64,000 nucleotides of DNA from Neptunitalea chrysea (lineage in GTDB: Bacteria; Bacteroidota; Bacteroidia; Flavobacteriales; Flavobacteriaceae): NCBI RefSeq assembly GCF_027924145.1, contig NZ_BRVP01000018.1:1-64000 (forward strand), in the 5' to 3' direction. The notes under the pieces are model-generated. The model saw only the letters and a program-made list of their open reading frames with translations. It was not told the origin of the DNA and did no database searches. The number at the start of each line of letters is the position of its first letter. Position 1 is the stretch's first letter. Shown piece after piece: positions 54,104 through 62,402 of this stretch. Both the position numbers and the translations under genes were made by a program.

Positions 54104-54711
54104 AAGTCGTACTTACGCTCTATTGCAAACCGTAGTAAATCTGTTTTACCATGTACATTTATTTTTCTAAGTATATTTCTACGGTGGGTATCTACGGTAC
54201 TTTTACTTATAAATAGCACTTCCGCTATTTCATACGAAGTTTTGCCCTGCCCTATTAATCCTAAAATCTCCTTTTCACGTCTGCTTAGAATAATTTTTTC
54301 CTCAGAGTTTTCATCTCCAATAATTATTTTATCGTCAAAGAAATGCTTTCCTTCATTCACACTAAAAATAGCGCTTAGCAGCGTTTTTAAAGATGAGTTT
54401 TTCATTACATAGCCAGAGGCACCTGCGGCTTTCATTTGCGTAATAGCCTCACGCTGATCGAACATACTAAAAGCAATCACTTTTACCTCTGGATATAATT
54501 CTTTAATTTTCTGAGTAGCTGTAATACCATCACACTTAGGCATACGTATATCGGTTATAACCATGTCGGGTTTTAATTTAACCACAAGGTCTATAAGCAT
54601 TTCCCCGTCATTGGCTTCACCAATAACCTTAATTTCTTTTTCGTATTCTAACGATAACTTTACGCCATCTATAAGTGCCTGATGATCTTCGGCGATTACA
54701 ATTCGTATCAT
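54100..54711 (-). CDS. NarL/LuxR-type response regulator
   Basis: The 203-residue protein has a receiver (VIAEDHQALIDG, VITDIRMPKCDG with the phospho-acceptor) and a C-terminal LuxR helix-turn-helix (LSRREKEILGLIGQGKTSYE, STVDTHRRNILRKI). It is encoded behind the kinase with a four-base overlap, so the pair forms a two-component system. Confidence 0.95.
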   Translation of the reverse strand: MIRIVIAEDHQALIDGVKLSLEYEKEIKVIGEANDGEMLIDLVVKLKPDMVITDIRMPKCDGITATQKIKELYPEVKVIAFSMFDQREAITQMKAAGASGYVMKNSSLKTLLSAIFSVNEGKHFFDDKIIIGDENSEEKIILSRREKEILGLIGQGKTSYEIAEVLFISKSTVDTHRRNILRKINVHGKTDLLRFAIERKYDF

Positions 54712-56507
54712 AACGGAATATCTATTATAATAGTAGTACCTTTATTTTTAGAAGAGTCAATTGTAAAAGTTCCCCCTAATTGTTCTACTTTCTTTTCTAT
54801 ATTTTTTAAACCAATACCCGAACTTTCTTTATTCAATAACTGAGGATCAAAACCTACACCATCATCCTCAATAATAATATTTAGCTGGTGATTATCATGC
54901 TGTGTTAAGTATATATTAACCTCGTTTGCTCTAGAGTGTTTAATAATATTAGAGCACAGCTCCTGTATCATTCTAAACAATACAATCTCTAAACTACTCT
55001 CTAATCGGTTATTTAATCCAAACGGAATTACACTAAATTCCAACTCATTAATCACGCTCATTTTTTCGGCCATTTTCTTAACGGCTATCAACAATCCTTC
55101 TTTACCTATAACCCCTAAATTTTTAAGGTGCGATATATTACGTACCTGCACATAGGTTTCGTTAATCAGTTCTTCTGTTTTCTCAAAAAGCTTTTTAGAA
55201 CTATTATCTTGTATCTCGCGTTTCCCGAGTGTATTAAAATTAAGTTTTAAAGCCGATAATAAACTTCCTAAATTATCATGTAAATCGTTTGCTATTCGCT
55301 GGCGTTCTTTCTCTTGGCTTTCTAACATTACATCTATCTCGTTAAGTTCTTGCTCCCGTAACATGGTTTGCATCTTCTGGGTTTCAATCGCTTTTTCCTG
55401 CTCTGCAATTTTTCGTTTTTTGGTAGTATAATTATACCCAAGGAAACTAATAATAAGTAATAGCAATAAAGCAATAGCAGTACTCACTAAAAAGATTCTA
55501 TTTATTTTTAAATCACTTGCCAACATCTGATTCTCCAGTTCCTTTTCAGCTGTTTTGTATTTGGTTTCAATATCTTTTATAGCTTTTTTCTGTTCATCAA
55601 CTTTTATAGAGTCCATATATATTTTCTCTACCTCATAAGACTCAAGCGCTTTTTTATAATCACCCATAGCTCTATAGGTATCCCCCCAATGTCTATATAA
55701 ATATGACTTTACAGCTAATTTAAATTCATCTAACTTTGAGGTATCTACAATTGCATATTGATCAAGTGCCTTTTGATACTTTTTCTGCTTTGTATACACT
55801 ACCGCTCTATTCTGTCTTATCACAGCCTGCCACGATTTTCTATCGTATTTTTTATAGATACGCATAGCTTTATCATACATAATCATCGCAGAATCTAATT
55901 CCATAACCTCATCATCACTTGCTAACACCGCTCCCAATCCATTATATATCCTGCCTTTCAAAAATTCATCATCAGTATACTCAACTTCTTTTAAAGCTTT
56001 TTTAAAATACTCTAATGCCAATTCAGGTTGCTCATTGTAATATATACTTCCTAATTCTCTATAAGCCCTACTCAGTATCACATGATTATTTTCTTTTTCA
56101 ATACTCTTCAAAAATTCATCAAAATAAATACGAGCCTCATCAATATCATCCGTATTATTAGCTATGACAGAAACAATAGTTAAATTAATATCCTCTACTT
56201 TATTAAGACTATCTATACTCTTAAATAGATCTCTAGAACGCATGAGATGATGTATCTCATTTGACTGTTCATTTTTTGACCTATAAATTTTTGATAACAA
56301 ATAATTGTACTCCGCTCGCTCTGAAACCGTAAAATCAATAGTGTCTATAGATTTAGATATTTCTATAGCTTCTTTATAATGACCATTATTTATAATTTGA
56401 TCAAGCTCCTCTAACTCTACCCTCTGACCAAAACACGAAATGGCAATGATACCTAGTACCATTGCCATATAATATTTTATACAAATTACGTTACTTAAAA
56501 CGTGCAT
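54708..56507 (-). CDS. TPR-domain sensor histidine kinase
   Basis: The 599-residue protein has a signal peptide or first helix, a TPR domain (about 30-310), one membrane helix (VSTAIALLLLLIISFLGYN), a coiled coil and a HisKA_3/ATPase kinase. The phospho-acceptor histidine is in RIANDLHDNLGSLLSALK, and ATPase motifs are IEDDGVGFDPQ and SSGIGLKNIEKKV. TPRs face the periplasm. It forms a pair with the LuxR regulator. Its start overlaps the stop of the small gene upstream by 13 bases. Confidence 0.93.
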   Translation of the reverse strand: MHVLSNVICIKYYMAMVLGIIAISCFGQRVELEELDQIINNGHYKEAIEISKSIDTIDFTVSERAEYNYLLSKIYRSKNEQSNEIHHLMRSRDLFKSIDSLNKVEDINLTIVSVIANNTDDIDEARIYFDEFLKSIEKENNHVILSRAYRELGSIYYNEQPELALEYFKKALKEVEYTDDEFLKGRIYNGLGAVLASDDEVMELDSAMIMYDKAMRIYKKYDRKSWQAVIRQNRAVVYTKQKKYQKALDQYAIVDTSKLDEFKLAVKSYLYRHWGDTYRAMGDYKKALESYEVEKIYMDSIKVDEQKKAIKDIETKYKTAEKELENQMLASDLKINRIFLVSTAIALLLLLIISFLGYNYTTKKRKIAEQEKAIETQKMQTMLREQELNEIDVMLESQEKERQRIANDLHDNLGSLLSALKLNFNTLGKREIQDNSSKKLFEKTEELINETYVQVRNISHLKNLGVIGKEGLLIAVKKMAEKMSVINELEFSVIPFGLNNRLESSLEIVLFRMIQELCSNIIKHSRANEVNIYLTQHDNHQLNIIIEDDGVGFDPQLLNKESSGIGLKNIEKKVEQLGGTFTIDSSKNKGTTIIIDIPL

Positions 56508-56995
56508 CCTCCAGTTCTTAATGGACCTCCACTCCCATCTTTTGGGTATACCATTGATGCAAAGTCATTACTTTCAATATTAGTTAAAATGTTTGTACGT
56601 ATTGTACTTAAAGTAGTTAATCCTCCTTCGTTAATATCAAAATTATCTTCATGTAAAGAAATCATATATACATCTGTTGCAGGAGTAATTCCTTTTAAGC
56701 TAATACCAACTCCAAGAGGGTCTGATACATCTTTAATATAATCAATTTTATTTCCAGACACCGACTTTAAATCTATTTTATCTGTACAATATTGATTTAA
56801 TTTACCCACAGTTTCTCCAGTCACTTTTAATACTCCTAAAAGTACATAATAAGTATTAATACCATTGGATACACTTAAATTATAAAAATCTTCATATACA
56901 TAACTTCCTCCACTTTTTAAATCAGGAAGCATTGTTTTTACATCTACCGTAGTAAGTGAAGCGTCTAATAATCCGCAAACTTGTAAAACTTTCAT
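56495..56995 (-). CDS. Hypothetical protein coupled to the TPR kinase
   Basis: The 166-residue protein has no signal peptide. It begins MKVLQVCGLLDASLTTVDVK and ends GSGGPLRTGGCTF, a glycine-rich tail with a cysteine. Its stop codon lies 13 bases inside the kinase start, so translation is coupled. No family is recognised. It may be a partner or input of the kinase, but this is inference from the overlap alone. Confidence 0.7.
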   Translation of the reverse strand: MKVLQVCGLLDASLTTVDVKTMLPDLKSGGSYVYEDFYNLSVSNGINTYYVLLGVLKVTGETVGKLNQYCTDKIDLKSVSGNKIDYIKDVSDPLGVGISLKGITPATDVYMISLHEDNFDINEGGLTTLSTIRTNILTNIESNDFASMVYPKDGSGGPLRTGGCTF

Positions 56996-57068
56996 AATTT
57001 TTTTATTTTATTTATTAAAATGATTGCCTTAAAATTATATAACACAAGTATCTAAAAATATTATCATT

Positions 57069-57097
57069 AAAAAAATACCTATAAATAGGTATTTTTT
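57069..57097. terminator. Terminator behind the ThrE pair
   Basis: AAAAAATACCT / AGGTATTTTTT forms a stem with a six-base loop and T-runs on both sides, just downstream of the minus-strand exporter genes. Confidence 0.85.
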
Positions 57098-57112
57098 ATA
57101 CTTTTTAAGATA

Positions 57113-57622
57113 TCACTTTTTTCTTATTTTAACACTAGGCAACCAAATATTTATTTCTTTGGCAGAATTTCTACGAGTTATAAGCATAGGAGCAAAAACC
57201 CCTACAGATAAGGCTAGTAATACAAACATAGTTTTTAAACCATAACTAACCGTACTATACAATAACTCATTAAACATATTAGTATTTACCATGTTACTTA
57301 AATTAATTACGCCTTTCATGGTATGATAAGCATACGAGCCCGGTACCATAGGTATTACCGCTGGTATAGCAAACACAAACGGAGGCGAATGTCTAAAATG
57401 CGCTGCATAAATACTTAGAAAACCTACCAATACCGCTGCGCAGAGCGTACACAACACTACATTTAATTGATATTGTAACAATACTAGTTTAATGGTTCCT
57501 CCAAGCGCTGCCATCACAAATATAGGTAGTAATGTTCTGCGCGGTACATTAAACAAAATAGCAAAACCAACGGCAGCAATACCAAACCAAATCCAATTTT
57601 CTGATACTATCGAAACATCCAT
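57113..57622 (-). CDS. Threonine/serine exporter family, C-terminal subunit (ThrE_2-like)
   Basis: The 169-residue membrane protein (about five helices; AIPAVIPMVPGSYAYHTMKG) is the smaller part of the ThrE exporter family, which in Corynebacterium is one protein. Here the two halves are separate genes two bases apart. It probably forms the transporter with the product of the gene at 57625. Confidence 0.85.
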   Translation of the reverse strand: MDVSIVSENWIWFGIAAVGFAILFNVPRRTLLPIFVMAALGGTIKLVLLQYQLNVVLCTLCAAVLVGFLSIYAAHFRHSPPFVFAIPAVIPMVPGSYAYHTMKGVINLSNMVNTNMFNELLYSTVSYGLKTMFVLLALSVGVFAPMLITRRNSAKEINIWLPSVKIRKK

Positions 57623-57624
57623 AC

Positions 57625-58389
57625 CTACACTAAATTATAAATAAACAATCCTAGTATTAATCCGGCCGCAATGGCAAAAGAGATGGCAAAACCATTTATA
57701 CCTCTTATTACTCCGTTTAAAGAATTACCATCCAAAATATCGGAGGTACAATTGATAAACGGAATTCCGGGTATTAAATAAAGTATGGCGGTTATATATG
57801 CCATATTATCGTTTTTATATGTAAATAAATTAGCTAACCCTCCGGTTATTAATGTTGTAGTTAACGCTGCAAAAAATACTCCAAAATAGGCATTCACTTG
57901 CTTTTTACCCATTTCTTGTTTTACAAACAAACCAACAAATGCTGCCAAAAATACAACGCTCATTTCTATCACTCCACCACCCGACAATCTGCAAAAAGAA
58001 CTACATGCCAGAGCAACTACACCTAGTATTAATAACCTAGGATAATGGGGTAACACTTTTAATCGTTCTACTTCCTCGCCTGCTTCCGCTAACGATAACT
58101 GCTCTTGAACAATTTGCCAGCTTAACCTACTAATACCACTTACAATTCTAAAGTTTGGCACAAAATTATAGGTTTGTTTTAATTGGTTAAACACCTGTTC
58201 TTCTGCTTTGTTATGCAGCGTAAGCATAATAGCTCGGTGTGTAATAAGGTAATCTGCTTTGTAACCGTAACTGTCGGCAACTCTTTTAATGGTAAGTCTA
58301 ATACGGTTGGTATTAGCACCACTACTCATTAATAGGGCTCCTATTTCCAACAACAACGTACCCGTTACTAGAGGTTCATTTTTATTCAT
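57625..58389 (-). CDS. Threonine/serine exporter family, N-terminal subunit (ThrE-like)
   Basis: The roughly 254-residue membrane protein has the DUF1212 N-terminal domain (GALLMSSGANTNRIRLTIKR, DYLITHRAIMLTL) and membrane helices with the family segment LIPGIPFINCTSDILDGN. It exports amino acids, perhaps threonine and serine. The start is ATG 58389. The TTG upstream is not needed. Confidence 0.88.
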   Translation of the reverse strand: MNKNEPLVTGTLLLEIGALLMSSGANTNRIRLTIKRVADSYGYKADYLITHRAIMLTLHNKAEEQVFNQLKQTYNFVPNFRIVSGISRLSWQIVQEQLSLAEAGEEVERLKVLPHYPRLLILGVVALACSSFCRLSGGGVIEMSVVFLAAFVGLFVKQEMGKKQVNAYFGVFFAALTTTLITGGLANLFTYKNDNMAYITAILYLIPGIPFINCTSDILDGNSLNGVIRGINGFAISFAIAAGLILGLFIYNLV

Positions 58390-58520
58390 TATAAACAATA
58401 AAATTTATGTACGTTAAATCGCTTATGAAGTATGTGCCTATAAGCTCGTTGTGTTAAGAATTGATGGTAAAATTACGCCTAAATTTACTATTGAAATAGT
58501 ACTAAAATCATATTCTATTA

Positions 58521-58571
58521 GATAAACTCAATAATCAAGATTAAATGGTTCGTGGGCTTACCAATAGTTTA
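58521..58571 (-). repeat. Dispersed repeat, inverted full copy
   Basis: On the minus strand it reads AAACTATTGGTAAGCCCACG, AACCATTTAATCTTGATTAT and TGAGTTTATC. It begins at the stop codon of the MFS gene (58569), in the same direction as that gene. Confidence 0.7.
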
Positions 58572-59849
58572 TGCTTCTTTATGATGTTCTTCTACATCCT
58601 TACGTAAATCTAATTTCCCTAATGAAGGCACCGCCCCTAAAGTAGCCAAGACAGTAACCAACGTCATACATCCTCCAAAAACAACCGCCGTAACCGTTCC
58701 CATTAGTTTTGCTGTAAATCCGCTTTCAAAAGAACCTAATTCGTTAGACGAACTAATAAAAATGGAATTCACAGAAGCTACACGACCCCGCATATGATCG
58801 GGTGTACGTAACTGTAAAATGGTTTGACGAATGACCATGGAAATCCCATCGGTAACACCACTTAAAAACATTGCAAAAACAGATACATAGAAGTTGGTTG
58901 ATAAGCCGAATAGTATAATACTTATTCCGAAACCAAAAACGGCTATTAGTAATTTCTTTCCGGTGTCTTTATATAACGGAATAAAGGCACTGATAAACAT
59001 TGTTATTAGCGCTCCAACTGCAGGTGCTGCCTCCAATATACCAAAGCCTTTAGAGCCCACATGTAATATATCTTCTGCAAATACAGGTAATAAAGCCTTT
59101 GCTCCACCAAAAAGCACCGCAAACATATCTAAGGCTAAAACCCCTAAAATAATTTTGTTCCTAAGTACAAAACGTAGCCCCTCTGCTAACGATTCGAATA
59201 CCGATTCTTGTTTCCCTTCTGTCTTTTCTTTACGCTCAACGGGGCGTCTTTGAATTCCAAATGCAGCAAACAATCCTATTAAAATAAATCCTAACACAGC
59301 TGCTAACGACCAATGTGTTCCTATTCCATGAATAAGCAGCCCTCCTAATGCGGCTCCGCAAAGTAAACTCACCTGCCGTGTAGAACTATTCCATGTGGCA
59401 GCATTGGGATATAATTTTCTAGGAACAATTAAACCTAATAAGGAAAATACAGTAGGACCAATAAAGGAGCGTACAAAACCCCCTAAAAAAACAAAGAAAT
59501 AAATTCCGTACAGTTTAATTTCTCCAATCCATGTATCGGAAAACGAAGGCAAGGTTAACAAAAATAATCCAGCACTTATAAAAGCAAAGCCTAAAATTAC
59601 TTTAATTAGTAAGTTGCGTTTCTCACTTCTATCTACTACAGACCCAGCAAAAAGCGCCATTAAAATAGCCGGCACAACTTCTACAAAACCAACAAAGCCA
59701 AGTGATAATGGATCTTTAGTAAATTGATATACCTCCCACTGGATAATCACAAACTGCATTGTCCAAGCAAAAATTAGCGCAAAACGTACCAATAAAAATA
59801 AATTGAACTCTTTATAGCGAAGCGCCGCCCAGGCATCATGTTTTTCCAT
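58569..59849 (-). CDS. MFS transporter (MFS_3 / EntS-like)
   Basis: The 426-residue protein has twelve membrane helices and the loop motif AGSVVDRSEKRNLLIK between helices 2 and 3. The pattern (FGGFVRSFIGPTVFSLLGLIV, MRGRVASVNSIFISSSNELG) is that of EntS-like exporters and other MFS_3 members. The substrate is unknown. It stands alone. Confidence 0.9.
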   Translation of the reverse strand: MEKHDAWAALRYKEFNLFLLVRFALIFAWTMQFVIIQWEVYQFTKDPLSLGFVGFVEVVPAILMALFAGSVVDRSEKRNLLIKVILGFAFISAGLFLLTLPSFSDTWIGEIKLYGIYFFVFLGGFVRSFIGPTVFSLLGLIVPRKLYPNAATWNSSTRQVSLLCGAALGGLLIHGIGTHWSLAAVLGFILIGLFAAFGIQRRPVERKEKTEGKQESVFESLAEGLRFVLRNKIILGVLALDMFAVLFGGAKALLPVFAEDILHVGSKGFGILEAAPAVGALITMFISAFIPLYKDTGKKLLIAVFGFGISIILFGLSTNFYVSVFAMFLSGVTDGISMVIRQTILQLRTPDHMRGRVASVNSIFISSSNELGSFESGFTAKLMGTVTAVVFGGCMTLVTVLATLGAVPSLGKLDLRKDVEEHHKEA

Positions 59850-59862
59850 AGTGTAACATAAC

Positions 59863-59903
59863 AGAGTAAACTACTTCGGGGAAATTCTACGAAGCATTAT
59901 TAA
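59863..59903 (+). repeat. Dispersed repeat, left-half copy
   Basis: TAAACTACTTCGGGGAAATT, then CTACGAAGCATTATTAAG: the left arm and core of the family, without the second palindrome. Confidence 0.6.
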
Positions 59904-59971
59904 GAATTATCTAATCAAAAATACTGAATATCTTACGGAAAAAATGAACCAATTATATTTTTGTAGAATTA

Positions 59972-60328
59972 CTAATTTTTACATATTTTTTTTAAATATA
60001 CCTCTAAATCTACCTTAAATAAAGCACCCTCTATCAAGTCTGCTATATCGGTTAATTCTTCATAACTTACAGCTATATCTAACTGTTCTACAGGAGTATG
60101 TAATAGCATCGACCTACAATCATTCATACAATCGAATGAGTAATCGTTAATAGTTGAAAAGGCATCATCTACACATTTTTTAAAATGATTTAACTCATCA
60201 TAGGTAAGATAAAAACCTAAATCTCTAAAAATTACTTGAATTTTTTCTGTGATAATATGTTGTGGCTTTTCCCACATAAAGGCAATGCCTAAATCATTTC
60301 TGTGAAGTATATGTATATTCTTATTCAT
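59972..60328 (-). CDS. Hypothetical cytosolic protein
   Basis: The 118-residue protein is helical and acidic, without a signal peptide or membrane segment. It starts MNKNIHILHRNDLGIAFMWE and has a CMNDCRSML dicysteine. The family is not recognised with confidence (perhaps DUF6686-like). Confidence 0.65.
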   Translation of the reverse strand: MNKNIHILHRNDLGIAFMWEKPQHIITEKIQVIFRDLGFYLTYDELNHFKKCVDDAFSTINDYSFDCMNDCRSMLLHTPVEQLDIAVSYEELTDIADLIEGALFKVDLEVYLKKICKN

Positions 60329-60407
60329 ATGCTCTAGTATCTCATCAGATTCAAATATACAAATTATTTAAAATCATTCTAAATAATTAACATATCTTAT
60401 GTAGTCA

Positions 60408-62198
60408 TTATTCCACCAGTACTTTACGAATAACTACTGTGTCATCAAACTCTAGCTTTAACATATAAATTCCTTTAGTAACACTATTAAGTCCCATAAT
60501 ATTTACATCCTTTTTGCTACTATTGGTAACTTGGATTACTAATCTGCCATTAACATCGTACAACGACACCTGTTTGCAAATTTTACCTTGATCATTTGAA
60601 ATGAATAATTTATTAGTAGCCGGATTCGGGTAAATATCTACCATAAAAGTATCCACTTTATCTATTCCGTAAGTGCAGCCTTTATTTGTCATAGAAGGTT
60701 GCGAACAATACGAACCTGAAATACTTCTTGCATGTATATCGTTGCCACAATCAACATCGTATGCACTTAATACCCTACTAACTTCTCCCTGCCCTAAATT
60801 ATAATGCATTACCTCATTCGTATTTATTACATGACTCAATAGTCTGCCATGACCTAATTCGTGCAATGCTATACTTTCAAAATCGTATTGAGATGAAGAT
60901 GGTTCTGAATTACCAAAATACCAATAAGCCCCATCATCAAAACGTAAATCTATTTCGCTTACATACCACTGTAGCGTGGATCCTACATAACAACCTGAAC
61001 TACGTACTGTGGTTCTACCTAGTATACCAACCGGGAGTTCAAAATCAGCATCAAAGCGCACTACATTCACCCCGTCAGAAGAGGTTGCGTCTATAGTACT
61101 GGTCCCTCCTAATTTCCAATTCATATCGGTTTGGCATGTCCAAATATTCATAGCCTTAGTAAATGCACTTACAGCATCAGTATTCATAGCAAACATACTG
61201 CTAAACATAAACTCATATCCACCTGTACCATTATCATTTATATGCTGATTGGGATATGCTATAGGTAAACCAGGACTCAAAACATCATTTAAAATAGTCG
61301 TTTCAGCATAATTTACATTTAGCGTCTCCGAAGAATTAATAGCAGTTCCATTATTTCTTACCACCTGCACCACTCCATCACCTGCACGTGTTGGCACCTC
61401 CACTTTTATCTCGTTGTTAGACCAACTTATTATTTGAGAATCTAAAGCAGCATATGTAGTATTTCCCCCTGTATCAGCATCTTTAAATCTAATCTGTCCT
61501 TTATTAGACCCAAAACCAGAACCCGATATAGTAATTGCAGATTGTGTACCTGCAGTAACAAATTGAGGTGCTACTCCATTTATTGCAAGGGCGTCAAAAT
61601 TATCATCAGGGGTTTCAGCAAAAGAGCCACCAATAGTGTGTCCAAAAGTTCTGAAACCAATACCTTGCTTTCCCGTAAATTTATTAATATCAGCCGTCAA
61701 CCCTTCAATGCTATATTGTTTAACCGAATTACAAGCTAATTCTGTAACCGCATCAAACTGATAATATCCTTGCAAATCACTATACGCATAAAATACATCT
61801 TCATTAAAATTCTCTGTTAACTCTAAATCACTAGGAATCAACATAAAAATACCATAATCCAATTTATTTAAGGAAAGAGAAGGCGAAACCGTTTCTGCTT
61901 CTAAGCCAACGCTACCACCGGCAGTAATAACTTTAACTTTTACTACATTTTTTCCCTTATACACTTTGGAAACCTGAACCGTATGAACCGTGTAAATATT
62001 AGCATAATTAGCATCCCATATACCTTTACTATCCAATACTTTACCTTCTACTATAACAACCGCCTTATCTAACTGCTCTCTTAAACCTACCTCATAGGTA
62101 AGCTGAGCATTACTATACTGCACTAACAATACAGTTAAAGCCATTGAGAAGAATATGGTATAGCGAGTAAAGTTCATTTCTTGGAGTTTGAAACCCAT
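60408..62198 (-). CDS. Secreted metalloprotease with IPT/TIG domain and T9SS signal
   Basis: The 596-residue protein has a signal peptide, an N-terminal domain, a TIG/IPT domain (about 205-300; AITISGSGFGSNKGQIRF), a metzincin catalytic domain (about 310-500) and a T9SS sorting domain (VDIYPNPATNKLFIS, ending VVIRKVLVE). The zinc motif HELGHGRLLSH lies near residue 443 with Met-turn VMHYN. The third position is L instead of the usual G. In Bacteroidota this variation is common. It is exported and acts outside the cell. Confidence 0.9.
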   Translation of the reverse strand: MGFKLQEMNFTRYTIFFSMALTVLLVQYSNAQLTYEVGLREQLDKAVVIVEGKVLDSKGIWDANYANIYTVHTVQVSKVYKGKNVVKVKVITAGGSVGLEAETVSPSLSLNKLDYGIFMLIPSDLELTENFNEDVFYAYSDLQGYYQFDAVTELACNSVKQYSIEGLTADINKFTGKQGIGFRTFGHTIGGSFAETPDDNFDALAINGVAPQFVTAGTQSAITISGSGFGSNKGQIRFKDADTGGNTTYAALDSQIISWSNNEIKVEVPTRAGDGVVQVVRNNGTAINSSETLNVNYAETTILNDVLSPGLPIAYPNQHINDNGTGGYEFMFSSMFAMNTDAVSAFTKAMNIWTCQTDMNWKLGGTSTIDATSSDGVNVVRFDADFELPVGILGRTTVRSSGCYVGSTLQWYVSEIDLRFDDGAYWYFGNSEPSSSQYDFESIALHELGHGRLLSHVINTNEVMHYNLGQGEVSRVLSAYDVDCGNDIHARSISGSYCSQPSMTNKGCTYGIDKVDTFMVDIYPNPATNKLFISNDQGKICKQVSLYDVNGRLVIQVTNSSKKDVNIMGLNSVTKGIYMLKLEFDDTVVIRKVLVE

Positions 62199-62402
62199 CT
62201 ATACAGAAAGGCCTTTGCTTTAGTTAGTATTGGTTATCAGGTTCTTAACAAATATAAGATTTTTTTTATACCACCCTATACATATTTTGTTATAAAACAC
62301 GAATTAACATTATGACAATACCACAACACTCTTGTTAAAACACTAGATTTAAGGCAAATAATTATAAAATATTTTCAAAAAACACTCTAGAAATCTGAAG
62401 TT

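Noticed and set aside
8761..59903. Dispersed repeats as a CRISPR array
   Set aside because: Copies are kilobases apart, diverged, and on both strands; no spacers and no cas genes.
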